From: Pyropia yezoensis
Taxonomy: Eukaryota > Rhodophyta > Bangiophyceae > Bangiales > Bangiaceae
Reading direction: 5' to 3'
Assembly (NCBI GenBank): GCA_009829735.1
Contig: CM020620.1
Location: 16,279,186 to 16,343,185, forward strand
Length of the DNA stretch: 64,000 bases
Every line of letters starts with the position of its first letter. Positions within the stretch are counted from its first letter, which is position 1. The translations under genes were made by a program, and so were the position numbers. Shown here one piece after another: positions 9,721 to 21,785 of this stretch. Under the pieces are notes generated by a model, which did not search any database, had not been told where the DNA came from, and saw only the letters and a program-made list of their open reading frames with translations.

Positions 9721-12700
9721 CCTTTTCCCGTCCGGATAGGCCGAAACTGGGACGGCTACAATGTCATGATCCCGAACATGTCAAAGCTGATATCCTTCGA
9801 GGCCTCGTTTCTCTGGCCTGGTGTGTCGGAAAGAATGAGAATTCTATAGTGAGCGGACGCAAAGTCTTTCATGTTCAGCCAATGCAATTTGCTGATCTCT
9901 GGCCGTGGTTGCCACAGAAGTAGGTATAAGTTCTATTTATCAATCTATCTACAGAGTAAGTTGTAGAATAAACAATCTGTGCTGTGCGCTTTCAAACTAA
10001 TCTAGGACAAATCCTGTGTTCAGACCATGTACGTTGCTGATTTCTGCTTCAAATGAAGAGACAATTGTATCGCCTAAGACGAGCTAGTCTGTCACCACAG
10101 CGGGGACAGCAAACGCAGGGAGCTCAGTTTTCCTCAGAAGCATCCAGAGGGCGCCCACCCTCGCCCAGATTCTCCGATACACCACCGCTTCTCCGTCGCC
10201 TGCAGCAACCGGCCCAAGAAGGTAGAGGTCGTCCTCGCTGAGTTGACACCATCCAGGAGCTTGGCTCATGTACCCGAACATCAACTTGACCACCTTATTG
10301 TGAGTTGTCCTGTTGCGGATGAGGGAGTGAGAGACTTCTGCAAGAAGGACCTTTGAACAACACGAGAAGTCGGCACTATTCCTGTCAGCGCCTTCCCGGT
10401 CTTGCGCAGGACCGGTGTAGAGTGGTCCAACAGAAATACCACCAGCCCCACATGTCCCATGCCGAGGACGTATTGGCATGTAGAGTCGTATGCAACAGAA
10501 CGATGTTTGGGGTTGAGTTGTGATGGTTCCTTGAATGATTAAAAAGTTTCTTCTTGTGATCGAAAAAGCACAATAAAACTATAAAACAATCGAGAGTGTT
10601 GATTCAAGTAATAGATTAAGTAGATCGGTTACAAAATTGGTATGTTTTCGTCAACAATGTCTCTGGCTCATGCGCTCGAATGCACTAGGGAGCTATACAC
10701 TAATGTCTCATTTGGCCGGACTCACGTTTCTGGTTGTGCCAAACTCCCCTCTCGACTAACGGATTCATTCGTGGCGCGCTGCTTTCACGAAAAAAACAGC
10801 GACGAAGGATGTTCGGTAGTTTCCACTATCAATGTCTGGCGTATTGTTGTTCCGAAGTCGTGATGCATTTGATGCACTCGCTGGGGGCTTTTGTCTATGC
10901 CTGAAATCTCGGGGAGCAGCTGTGCATGGAAAGAAGCTGGAATGCATGCGCTCACCTGGATTACTCTGGCAGCAGCCTTGTGGCATGTTTCTCAAAGACG
11001 AGCCAATAAGAGGGTGTCCTGAGGCGTGGAAACTCTGAAGGACATGGCATTCATTGCGGGGGATCATACGATAGCGGCGCTTGTGGCGCAGGCCGGAGGA
11101 GGTCCGTGCTGCTGATTTCTGACTACAAACATGGAAGTCCTCTGAGCCTGACCTGATGGATTAGGGGCGCCAGTCACTTTTCAGGTTCACGAACGTCTCA
11201 AATTCGACATACAAATCGAAGATGCTAACTGGGCCTGCGAGAGGGGGTACCCTTATTCTGATCAACTTCTAGAGAGTGATCGGGACCCTAATATCGTTTC
11301 TTTTCAGCGGCTTTCTTGGGCCTGGCCGATAAGGTTGTCCCAGAGTCGAAACCATGTGCGACGTAAACTAACACATGTACAATCGAGCAACCGCGATTGG
11401 CATTCAAAGTGCTTTATGGTCTTCATTGGGAGCAAATCGTGTCAGACGACCAAAGTAAATATACACATGAAAGTATGTGTGGCTTGCGACTACGGAAACC
11501 TCATTTTTCGATGGTTTTCCATTTTTGGAGATAGAAACGCGGTTCGATCGGGCTTGAAGAGAGGAAGCTGTTGCACTTGTACTTTTTTGAAGTGCACAAA
11601 ATCCAAAGAACATTCTCATGTGTAAGCATCAGTTGACTCTCATGCGTTTTTTAGAATAGGCCCTAACATGCACAGGCATGAGGAGTGGGCATCTTCACAC
11701 TAGTTGCTGGGAAGCCCAGGGCGGCCCTTCTTGCTCCTGCGGACGCTTGACGCGCTCCGCTTGCTGGGCGAACGGGGCCGCAATAGACGATGACGGGTCG
11801 TGGGAGGGTCCAGGCGACTTTCGGATCCACAGTTTTGATGCACGATATCTCGGTTCCAGAGCGCTAAAGAAGAATGAGAATTCTATCGTCGCAAGCCACA
11901 TGTGTAATGTATTCGGGCATACGAGATGTACTCTTTTCCTGAAGAAACGCAAGCAGCTCCTCGCAGGCAATTGGTTCATCGTATTCTTACGCTTGGGGCG
12001 GCTATGAGAAAACTGTCAAGCTTTGGAAATCCCCGTCGGGCGAGAGCGAAGAGAGCTTGAAAGAACTCTCTGAAGTGTTCAAAATAGCTACAGGCCGACG
12101 CCTTATTTTCTGACTTTCTACGTATCGACTCGTAGACGCTTTCTTTGCTCCGCTGTTTGCAACTCAGCTGGTCAGGCAAGAAGAATGCAATCTTGTCACG
12201 CCAAGAAGTCGCAGACGACTCCCGCTCTGATTCCGTGAGACCCCAGAGAAGTCTGAGAAGCCCTCAAATACTGGACGCAGTAGTTTTTGTTACAGCGATG
12301 TCGCGGTCGAAGTCGACCCGGATGCCCACTGTCTTGAGCCATGGGACAGTCCTATCGATACACCCCCATCCCGTCACCCTCAAAAATGGTTTCATTTCCT
12401 TAGAAGTTCATAGTTAGACTTCTGTACAGCTTTGTGGTGGTTAATGAACACATGTCGGATCACTTGGCCACGAGTAGGAGCCACGTTCCTTACAATTCAG
12501 CCCAATCAAGTTTTTACGGCAGGGCAGCGCTAAACCTTGATATTGATTGGTGACGCCGCGTACGCGTTCGACTTAGAGACAAGACTGAGAACTGGCTGCT
12601 GTTCGATCGTCCATCGCCCTGAGGATCAATTCATGCAAGTCTTGATCAGGATATCCTCGTAGACGCAGAGTACCTGCAAGTTTCAATCATAAGCGAAATA

Positions 12701-14433
12701 AAACCTGTCGGCGCGCAGCGGCTCTCTGCCCTTCGTACGCGCCGACCGTCATGCCTGCCGGTTGAATAGTCCACGGAAATGTTCAAACTGAAGAAAATGA
12801 TATCGCATCGTTCACAGCGAGACCCAAGAGAAGGTCGATAAATCTCCATACTTCACGGCAGCAGATGCCCTGACGAGGATGGCGCATTCTGCACGGGGGC
12901 GCGCAGACGTCACCAATGCAGGTTCGCTGCCCGTTGGCTCTGCCTCAATACACGCTTATTTGTCGAACAACCCGGGCATCAACCTGGTGGCTGCCGAATT
13001 CCTGTTCTTCACATTTGCACGCTCCACGGTTGCAAATCAGGTGGTGCTTCATGAACGAACTTATCAGCGATGTCAAAGATCAGCTCTCTCGTTTCCAGAC
13101 GTGCACCGCTCGTTCATAGAAATCCTTGATATGTCTCAAGAAGGGTTGTCATTTGCGCCATTTCCGGCCAAGCGCGCGAGTGTGGAATGACTCCAGGGAT
13201 CAAGGATCACGTCGCAGCGCGCGCTGGACTGCGACAAAGCGACTTATTGAATTCTGATTCCTGCCAAAGGTCTATGCATAAAACACATGTTGACTCCATG
13301 ATATCTGGGCCGCATACTACTATTTAAACATATCGTCAAGAGCGTACCGAAAGGGCGCTTTGCCGCACAGGGATAAGACCGACGTTTCACCAAAAAAGCC
13401 CATCGCAGCCTTAGTCCCGAGAATGTTCCGCTGAGTACCTGATATGTCTCCCAGCTAAAATGGTCACACGACATGACCGTGGTGTACTGCCATGCAGCGT
13501 ACATGTCAACATTACAAAGGAGCACGAATATTTCACAGAATATATTTCGCCAGAGAGCGCAGAGGCGCCAGAGGCTTATACTTCGAAGAGTTAAAAAGCT
13601 TGCATGTGGCGAGAAAGACTACGCGCGTCTCTTTTTTTGACTGCCTTCGCTTGGCGTGAAAAGCTGGCAGGCACAACCGCTGTTGGGGCCTGTTTGAGGG
13701 GCGTCTCGCGGCCAAAGACGCGTCGTGCGGCGTGGGCACTGCTATTTTATCGCCCACGCCTCGGCGTGGTCACTGCTGCCGCGCGCGATGCGGCACCTCT
13801 GGCTTCTGCGCCTGCACTGCGCCTGCGTGTGGGTGCCTGAAGAGGTGGGCGGGGGGAAGCGAGAAGAGACTGGCACCCCACCCACCCCCCGGCTGTCCCT
13901 GGGGAGCTGCCCAGGCTGCTCTGCCGTGGTGAGAGTGCACGTCACCTGAATGTGTTTCGCGGAAGAAAGTGGCAGATGTGTTTGTCTTGCCGAGCCCTTC
14001 ATCACGGCCGCGCTTCGCGACTGCGACGCGGTATGTACTGGTGGGCGAGCTGGGGGGGAAAGCTTGCGCAGAAATTACAGCTCGTCGAGCTATGTTACGT
14101 ACAGAAAAAGTACACTTCCGCATCGCACGCACCCCACCGTACCGAACGCAACGCACCTGCCCGCCCGACGCCCACAACACGCGCTCACCCTCACTCGTTG
14201 GGCTCATCAGCGGTTGCAGCGCTCGTCTGCACTAATTGGCGCGCTCCAGTGAGGGCGCGCCGCGTGAGAGGTAGCAGCGTGGCACGTGCGAGTCGTGCGG
14301 TCGGCAGCTCATCCTCCACAATGGATTTCTAGTCTCGATAGATGTGCAACAACCAACAATCCTCACACAAGTCCATTTTATATTAATCTAACTATTGCAG
14401 TGCCCCGAATTTTCACACATGGGGACAACAACA

Positions 14434-14750
14434 AGAACAGACCAATGGGATGCCTCAGATGACCCACTTCTGACCAATGACTGCTCCGCGTTCCTGTGCA
14501 AGTGCAAACAGTGCGATATGATACTGTCTCCAGATTTCTGGCCCTATCGAAGGGGGAAGAGGCCCAGTTGCGACGTCTCCCACTGTGGTTGAGTGGATCA
14601 CGCCCAGACAGAGGGAAAGCGGTCGATATCGCCTGAGAATCAACAGACTTCTGACCAACCAGCGTTCCGAAAAGATCCGCTGTGACTGCAGCCAATCACC
14701 GCCTTCTCAAGATCACAGTGCCACAGCACGATATTGGTCGGCTTTCAGCA
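14434..14750 (-). repeat. Dispersed CCAAT-pair repeat, copy 2
   Basis: Read on the minus strand, this copy has GAGACAGTATCATATCGCAC, then CAGTCATTGGTCAGA, then ATCTGAGGCAT and CCATTGGTC, matching copy 3 base for base over long stretches. The second module (14690-14740) has GCCAATC and ATATTGG. Downstream on the minus strand, about 70 bp after the last CCAAT box, is a TATA-like attaatataaaa (near 14380). Confidence 0.6.
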
Positions 14751-17609
14751 ACCTGTACGCGAATGGCTCATGGTCTGTTGTGGCGCTGTTGCTGTTGTCG
14801 CCATGAGACAAAATTCAGGGAGCTGAAATACGAACAAATTGGGCAGGCGACAGCAAAAAGACGAATGGTACGCGTCTCGCACGGCCCGGGTTCGACCGCT
14901 CCACAAAAGTCGCGTGTCGACCGACCACGAACGAAATCATGACACACGCACTGCTATCACGTCTCGCCGACCTTCCTTGCGTCTATCTAAAAGAGCTTTT
15001 TAAAAGGCAAAGCCAGCAGAGATATTGCTTCTTAAAAAGTGTTATATCTTTTGCTGGAAATGAGCTCATACATGCTTAAAAAAAGTCATGGATTGACTTT
15101 TGGAGAACTCATTCAAAACGTCCAACCCTACTCGTCACAAGTCTAGTAGAGCTATCGATGCACGCTCTTCTTGGGACAGTTCTTATGGCGACCCGAGAGC
15201 ACTGGCACGGCGCAACGCGAGTTTTCGCTGATGTCATTCAAGGAAGTTTGATTGCCAGCTCACAATCGTATTTGAAAAGATCTAAGCAAAAATGATGAAG
15301 AGTTGTTTATGAAGTTCTACGAGCAATGCGTTCATCACTGTTCGCGCGACTGTTCGCGGATCCGTCACGTTCCTGCTTGTATTGGTCCGTTTGCAATTAG
15401 TCTGACAAGATATGCTTCGAGCAGGGCTACAGCGCGTGATTTTGTCGGACAATCGGCCATCAGACAGCAGTATTTTTACATGGCTGTCTTCAATATTTTT
15501 AAAACACTTCGTAACTCTCACGCGGCCATACAAGGCAATTTCAGCAAGCAGAAATACGTGTTAAGACAACGACTGAACATGTTATTACCGCATTGTTGGC
15601 GATGCGAGGCTTGTAATAGGTATTTGTTTTCTGTATATCTGACCACTTTCGCCCCACGTCGTGTCGTGAGTTGGAGCAGCGATCAAATCGCCGGACTCTG
15701 GCTTCGGTGCATACGATTGACTGACACTGTTCTGCGGCACAAGTCCTATGGCGCACATGTGACAAGCAATGAACAACATAAAACCTCAGAAGATAACAAC
15801 GCAACATGACCTATCATGCTTGTCAGCAAACGCAGTTGCAGAATTGTCATGAACTGCACGTTTATTGATGACATAGGAGTTGCCGTTGTCGTCGAGATTA
15901 CTTTAACATTGCTCACGATCAATCTTGCTTGATGTGAAATTCAGCTCATGCGTGGAACAGCAGTGCATGGCAAAAGGCACCGCCTCGCAAAAGCTGAAAT
16001 CGAGCGGTTTCGGGCAGTCATGAAGCATCTACTTTGACATACGTTGTGCTCTGCAGAGCATGGTCCTGATGCTTTCCCAACTCTTTCTTTTCGACGACTC
16101 ATACGATGGTAGCGGAAGGAACATCGTCGTTTGCGATTTCAAAAAGGAAATAAGATCATCTCAGAACCATATAGGATGTTTTCAGTGTTCTTGACAGGCA
16201 CAATTGTGTCGATGGTATATCTGCTGGGCCTTGCTAACATGTTGGAACGGTTCCGTAGTCCGCTATCAAACAGCTCGTCGACTCCGGCACAAGAAGGTAC
16301 AGAACACGTCCTTCGTTATTGGCGTGGCCTGTCCCAGCCGCCAGGATGCTGCCCGTCGGAACCATTTTGAAGAGGCCCTGGCTCTTCTCTCGGCATGGCG
16401 TGCGGTGGGCGAGTAGACAGGAACAAGTACGTCTTAAGTCGACTTCGTCCATCGCTCCAGTGGATGTGACCCCAAGATTATTTGTGGCGGGTTACTGTAG
16501 AAGACTCATGCTTTGAAGGAAGCAAGTTGCTCAAATTTTATAACAGTCGGTGCAGCTCGACGAGCTCTTGCTGCTCATATTCATTGTTCTCCACCTTCTC
16601 GTCTTGGATGTCTCTTACTGCCGTTTTCTGTCGGAAAACATGTCATGTACGTTCCAACGAACATGAGGAAGGTGTCGAGTACTCTAGGGTTCAGAAAGGC
16701 TACTTCCAAAGACAACTGTAGGATTGACGGTACTGGCGTGCGAGGCATACGCATAAGTCTTCAAATTTGTACGCCAGCTGGGGCCACGGCGCTCTTGATT
16801 TGACGCCTTGTATTGAGCCTTTCCCAGTAATGGAGTTTTCTGTCATGCGAGGGAGTCTAACTTCCCTCAGAGAGACCAGATCGCATCGCCAGCAGTACTC
16901 GCTTCGCTGGTGATGGAGGCCACTCACGGCCCGAGTACTATTGAGCTGCCAATCTTCCGGGACCCGTATCTATGGTCGGGCTTCTGGAAATCAATTGGTC
17001 TTCTAAAGTATGACGCCACTAGTTCATTCAATGGAAGGAGGGTCTCTTTGCCTCGTTTTTTAGTGCACTCAATACTTCGTACATTAACTAATTCGATTGA
17101 ATTCATGGCATTTCGTACAAACTCTGTCGCAGAACCTTCTTAGTCGGCACGTGGACGACTACCCCGAAGACAGAGGTGTAAGAACTCTTTGAACCCTTCA
17201 CGAGACATGTGCAGCAGATTATTCATGACTGTGCCAACGTCAGTTGATTGAAGGTGTCCACACTGCTCGCGGCTCACATGGAGCAGACTCGAAAGGATCG
17301 TGCTAAAGTCATGAACCGGTGGCGCTTGCACGGCGTAACTCGCCTCTGCAGTCGCGCACTCCTCCGTTCTACATTAAGTACAATTCTGATGAGCAGGCAA
17401 GCACAATGATGAGTCGCTTTGGCTGTATCTCTCAGTAATAGGAAAACAAACATATAAATGTGTGATATAGTGACCAATTATAAAAAGGACAATACATCGA
17501 CAGACCTCGATGCAGTGGATCCAATACAGTCTTCCGAAATCTATCCTATGGGGACAAGAGCAGGAGCATGTGTACGAGAGCAAGGGCCAGTCGCATGCTG
17601 GCTGCAGAG

Positions 17610-18010
17610 AGCTCACCAATGGCGTGCTGCGGCACATCTGTCGAAAGAAGCGGATGATTGGCTACAGCCACAACAGCCCCCGCAAGAAACGCTGGTTGGT
17701 TAAGAACACCCTTGTTTTTTTGTCTGATCTCGCCGGTTTTCTCTCCACAATGTTCTTGACGGAGATGACGTGAGATGAAGCGCTCAGCAGGTGCTTGTGC
17801 TCCCCTCAGATATCCTGAGACAGTCCCATATCACACTGTTCGTACAACAATGGACCCTCATGACTACAGGGCACTCATTGGCCAGAGAGGCAACATCTGA
17901 GGCCTATCATTGGTCAGATGCAGTTCGTTCCTGCTTCTGTTCACATGTGGGAGTACGATGGACTAGTTTCCAGCGAGAAGCCGCATGCGTACGGCCGAGG
18001 AATAATATAT
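17610..18010 (+). repeat. Dispersed CCAAT-pair repeat, copy 3
   Basis: The upstream module near 17615-17670 has CACCAATGG and GATGATTGGC; the downstream module at 17815-17925 has GAGACAGTCCCATATCACAC, CACTCATTGGCCAGAG, ACATCTGAGGCCT and TCATTGGTCAGA. A TATA-like aataatatat lies about 85-95 bp further on. With copies 1 and 2 it defines a repeat family of roughly 350-600 bp. Whether it is a transposon end, a solo LTR or a promoter-bearing repeat is not clear. Confidence 0.6.
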
Positions 18011-18432
18011 CTTGTGTGCGTTATTACATGAGATAGACGTTTAGTTTATAAGGCGTCATTTCTTCATTCGTTCGGCCTGCTGATCCTCGACTGGCCCCTT
18101 TGACGAAAAGAAACTCCCAGCTTGTTCAGATCATATTGCGAGTAATCGATCGCGCTCAAATTGCGCCTTTAGATCATGAGCGCGTCGGGGCTCATCGCGC
18201 CCTATTCGCGCCTTACGGCCGTTCCGGGACACAGTCGAGTTCGCGGCACATCGAATTCGCGGCGCCGCGAACTCGTTGCCACATTCGATGCGTCTTTTTG
18301 GACATTGCAGATGGTCATTGAGTTGGGGCCTCGGACGACGCCAAGTACATAGCAGTTGGGTCCACGTAGTTTCAAAAACTTCTCAAGGACCAATCGACCA
18401 ATCCGTTTGGCAAAAAATTCTGGGGACCATGG

Positions 18433-18804
18433 TTGCTGTCCCAAACTGGTCTCCACGTCCATGCCGACGCCCTGTTCGCCCCTCCAGAGCTGTTGCCGGT
18501 GCATCACGATACCTTCCCCCTTCCCCCTACACCCCTGGAGCTCCCCCCCTATTGCACAGCGATGGACTACTCGGCAATGGAGGCCATGATGGTCAACAAT
18601 CTGTTTTTTGCCGCAGAGCTGGAGATCGGCTGCGTTGACACGGCCGCCCGCCGCATGGCGGGCGCGCACAGCGCGGCATGCGCCACCCTTCTGGTCGCGA
18701 TCCCGCGTGCCTGCGCCGCCGCCGCGCTCAAACGGGACCTGTCCGTGGGAGATCCCTGGGCCGGCCAAGCTGTTTTGGGGAATGAAGTCCTGCAGTTCTC
18801 ATGA
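18433..18804 (+). CDS. Uncharacterised ORF inside the inverted-repeat element
   Basis: An open frame of about 124 codons inside the 18.2-19.05 kb element, without an ATG at its 5' end (first Met is in YCTAMDYSAMEAMM). The composition is more protein-like than other frames here, with mixed hydrophobic and acidic residues and an Ala-rich helix-like region near the end. I recognise no family. It may be a captured gene fragment. Confidence 0.3.
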   Translation: MLSQTGLHVHADALFAPPELLPVHHDTFPLPPTPLELPPYCTAMDYSAMEAMMVNNLFFAAELEIGCVDTAARRMAGAHSAACATLLVAIPRACAAAALKRDLSVGDPWAGQAVLGNEVLQFS

Positions 18805-18835
18805 ATTTAATGGCGCAAATGCTGCCGCGAAGGCG

Positions 18836-18926
18836 CTGCCACGAACTGAGACTGCCGCAGGATGCGGCAAAACGTGGCTTTTGCAAGAGCCTTTCCGTGC
18901 CGCATCCCGCGGCAGCTTGAGTTCGC
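18836..18926. repeat. Hairpin of ~36-bp arms
   Basis: The left arm holds actgccgcaggatgcggc and the right arm the near complement gccgcatcccgcggcag, each flanked by matching cgaact/agttcg words, around a short spacer (ttttgcaagagcc). It lies inside the 18.2-19.05 kb element and shares the GTTCGCGGCA word with the terminal repeats. Confidence 0.6.
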
Positions 18927-19050
18927 GGCAAACGACACGGGACACGTGGACTGCAACAGCCAATCCCAGAGCGCCACCAAGTGCCGCGAACTCGCTGCCG
19001 CGAACTCAGATGTGTCCCGCAACGACCGTTAGCAGCGCCTAATAGGGCCC

Positions 19051-20095
19051 TCCAACAGCGCTGCGGGCGCTTTTCACAGCCCAAGCTGGAACGGTTGTTC
19101 TGTCAAGAAAAACAAAGCTACTCCGTCATGAATAAGAGCACAGCTAACCACGTGCATCCCAACGCCGCAAATATTCATTCTAGGATGGCACGTATGGCAC
19201 GTGGCGGCCTGTGAGTGGAGTGCCCATTTAGAAACCTGGTGCCACAACCGATTCGGATGGACTTGTGTAGAACGGCGTCAACGGGCGGTATACGATTGGG
19301 CACCGACACACATAGCGACGTTCCACTGTTTTCCACTTTTTTTAAAAATGTAAAACTTGGCTGCCTGGCGCGTTGCGTGTATCGAGTGCACGCTGTCAAT
19401 CGACCGGCTTTCGAAGCGCAATCGTCGCTCGGTGCATGGCTGTATGGCGTGACACGTCGGTGATCACGCGCGATCCTAGCCGGTCATGGGCGATCATGGG
19501 CGATCGAGAAGCGGTCGTCGCTGGTCAATTTTCTTAAAACGGAGCCCTCGGCGTGCCACGACGCAGCAGTGGCGGGCCACGTCCCCATGTTGGCGTGCGT
19601 GTGAATTCCAACCTCAGCGATGGCAGCCCGCCGAGGCCTGCCATGGGTGGCGCGTGGCCGAGCATGGTCCTCCACGCCCCCCCAGTCCCTGGGTGATTTT
19701 TCGTGATCGTTTTCAGCAGGCGCTGAAGCGTGCGTGTGTGGCGCACAGGCTCGTCTCCTGAGCGGCTGCCGGCCAGTGGCGACCACAGCGCCGCGCTATC
19801 AACGCCCCCGCACGCCTACCGTTGGCGCCTAGACGCTTTCCCGGGAGCGTCTGGCGCCGCCGGGTCGTCGACCTCAGGCGGGGGAGGGGGGAAGCGAAGG
19901 GAAGAAGCGGCTGGCTCCCGCGACATCGGCCCCACGTAGGCCTACAGCGCCTGGGCGGGGTGTGTCCTGCCCCCCGCGCCACAAAAACCGCCGTCCGCGG
20001 CCAGCGGGAGGGTGGCCGGCTTCGAGGGAGTCGTTGCTGAGCGCGGGCGCGCAGAAGACTCGTTCGGCGGCCGCCCCCTTTCGTGCGTGGTGGTG
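19051..20095. other. Intergenic sequence, nothing recognised
   Basis: Mixed composition rising to high GC after 19500. Short frames only, no recognised domain. The 20-base word gcgatcgagaagcggtcgtc at 19500-19519 recurs in direct orientation with one mismatch at 25960-25979, on the far side of the Harbinger gene pair. Confidence 0.5.
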
Positions 20096-20725
20096 GGGGG
20101 GGGTTGGGCGATCCGCCCGCCTGATTGGCAGGACCAGGGGGCGCCGGATTGGCAGGTGGGCGGGGGGGGGGCTGGGGAGGGAGCTCCTGGGGGGATGTGT
20201 GTGTGCTGGATGGTGGACCGCGCTGTGCCCCCCCCCCCCTGAAGTGTGCAGGAGGCGTGAGGAGTGCCCTTCCTCACCCAGCGCTTGGTTCGAGGGGGGG
20301 AGGACAATCGGCGGGACGAGGGGGCGCCGGACTGGCGGGAGGGCACCGAATTGCCGGGGGGGCGTGGGGGGTGCGCGGGAGGGCACTCCAGGGGGGGGGG
20401 GTGCGTAGGTTAGATTGTGTGTCGCGCTGTGCCCCCCCTCCCCTGAACAGGGCAGGTGACGTGGGGGGCCGCTCCCCTTCCGCCCATCGCTTGATTGTGA
20501 GGGGGGGGGACACCCCGCGGGACGATGGGGCGGCCGATTGGCGGGAGTGCGGGGGGGGTGGCGCGAGAGAGCGCTTCTGGGGGGGGGGGTGCGTGAGTTG
20601 CAACGTGGGTCGCGCTGTGCCCCCCTCCCCTGAATAGGGCAGGAGGGGTGGGGGGTGCCCCCCCACCCACCCGGACCTGAGAGGGGGGGCACCCCCCTGG
20701 ATCGCGTTCTAAGGGGGGGGGGGGG
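20096..20725 (+). repeat. Tandem repeat, period about 190-205 bp, about three copies
   Basis: The word cgctgtgcccccc starts at 20221, 20425 and 20613, giving spacings of 204 and 188 bp. It is followed each time by ccctgaa...gcagg and preceded by a G-tract and a gtgcgt- or gtgtgt-rich stretch. Units also share a ttggcgg/ttggcagg word and a G-rich segment. Length differences come mainly from G and C homopolymers. Confidence 0.8.
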
Positions 20726-21014
20726 GGGGGGGCGTTTGCACCCGGCACGCACCCCCCGTGCAACACGGTCAGAGGGGGGGGGGTGCCGCCCCCCAATTTG
20801 AGTGGGGGGGTGGCACGCCGTCCTGCGCGGCCATCCCGACCCGTTTCCCTTCGCCGTGGTCACCATCCCCTTCCCGCCCGCGCCAACCTGCCCGCGCGCT
20901 CATTGGTTTCCCGCGTGCGGCCCGTGCCTGGCTTCGCCGGGTGCGGGGCTCGCTGCCCTCTCCCGCGAGCCGTCATTCACGCACACCACCACCACCTACC
21001 CGACCCGCCCGCCA

Positions 21015-21632
21015 TGAACCACCGTTACGACGACGGCGGCCGGTACGCCGCGAGCGGCAAGCGGCCGCTGCGAGACCCTCGCGGCCCCTACGCCGATGAG
21101 CGGGCCCGTTGGGGTGGCCCCCCGCCCCCGCCCCCCCCCGGTTGCTCCTGCCATTGCCACATGGGCTATGTGTGCCCCTGCCAGACGCCGGCGCGCCCAC
21201 TGTGGCCTTCTTCAGGGGCAGGACCCGCCGATCCCCGCCGCTCACCACCACCTCATCGTCGCTGTCCTCCTCTTTACCCCGCATCTTCGTGGGCGCCGGC
21301 GCGCCGCCCTCTCTGGTAGCTGAACCGCGGTCGGGGAGGCTTCGATCGCCCCCCCCCGCCCCCCCCGCAACGCTAATACGAGGACGCTGACGACGAGAAC
21401 GGTTGGCCGCCCCCGCCCCCCCCTCCCAACGACGAGTACCTGCCGCCGCCGCAGCGGCAGCGCACCCGCGACGGCTGGTCGCCGACCTACCAACCTGCAG
21501 GGGGGCCAAGAAGCTGGGGCCCGCCCGCCGGTCGTCGCCCTTCCCGTCCGCCGCCGCCGCAGCGGTTTGGTGGCCGCCACGACGACGGACGCGGCTACCA
21601 CCCGCGCTACGACCCGCATCAGGGGGCGGCCT

Positions 21633-21663
<31 letters not shown>

Positions 21664-21775
21664 GCCGCTCCCTCCGCGTGGCCCGCCCCCGCCGCCCAAT
21701 TACCGCAGGGGCAACGCTGACGACAGCCCTTGCCGCCCTGACGGGCGACACCCGCGGCCCCCGCCGCGCTACTAG
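21015..21775 (+). CDS. Uncharacterised Pro/Arg/Tyr-rich protein, structure unresolved
   Basis: Two frames look like parts of one protein. The first starts at ATG 21015 with MNHRYDDGGRYAASGKRP, then a Pro run and a Cys/His cluster (CSCHCHMGYVCPC), and stops at about 21317. The second is open from about 21374 to TAG 21773-21775 and has the same style: YEDADDENGW, a Pro run, NDEYLPPPQRQRTRDGW, and RHDDGRGYHPRYDPHQ. They could be two exons or one frame broken by homopolymer error; I could not settle a splice pair. The stop is 10 bp before the ATG of the Myb-like gene on the same strand. Function unknown; the low-complexity RGY/DRY style resembles disordered RNA-associated proteins, but that is only resemblance. 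Confidence 0.35.
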
Positions 21776-21785
21776 CCCCCGCAAG

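Larger units (their letters stand above)
8726..18198. other. Lower-GC intergenic block without recognisable genes
   Basis: Composition is close to balanced, sharply different from the GC-rich flanks. Open frames are short (none above about 170 codons) and none encodes a recognisable domain. The block contains at least three copies of a dispersed CCAAT-pair repeat (listed separately). I see nothing else supportable in 10000-14300 or 14950-17580. Confidence 0.7.
18199..19050. mobile_element. Inverted-repeat (foldback-type) element, ~850 bp
   Basis: The ends are an imperfect terminal inverted repeat of about 52 bp: the left arm runs GCCCTATT through CGGGACACA to GAGTTCGCGGCA, and the right arm is its complement. 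The GTTCGCGGCA word recurs inside both arms and forms local palindromes (18236-18275 and 18988-19008). The interior holds an ORF on the plus strand (18433-18804) and a hairpin (18836-18926). No transposase is present, so it would be non-autonomous. I found no clean target-site duplication. Confidence 0.55.

Noticed and set aside
9830..11890. Shared word gaatgagaattctat at 9834 and 11874
   Set aside because: A 15-base match by chance is expected about once or twice in a window of this size, and the flanks do not match.
14870..14910. tRNA-like B box (gggttcgaccgc)
   Set aside because: No A box, no acceptor stem or cloverleaf could be drawn around it.
18215..19030. Apparent 9-bp target duplication acggccgtt/acgaccgtt
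   Set aside because: The word is itself nearly palindromic and the inverted repeat continues outside it, so it belongs to the terminal repeat.
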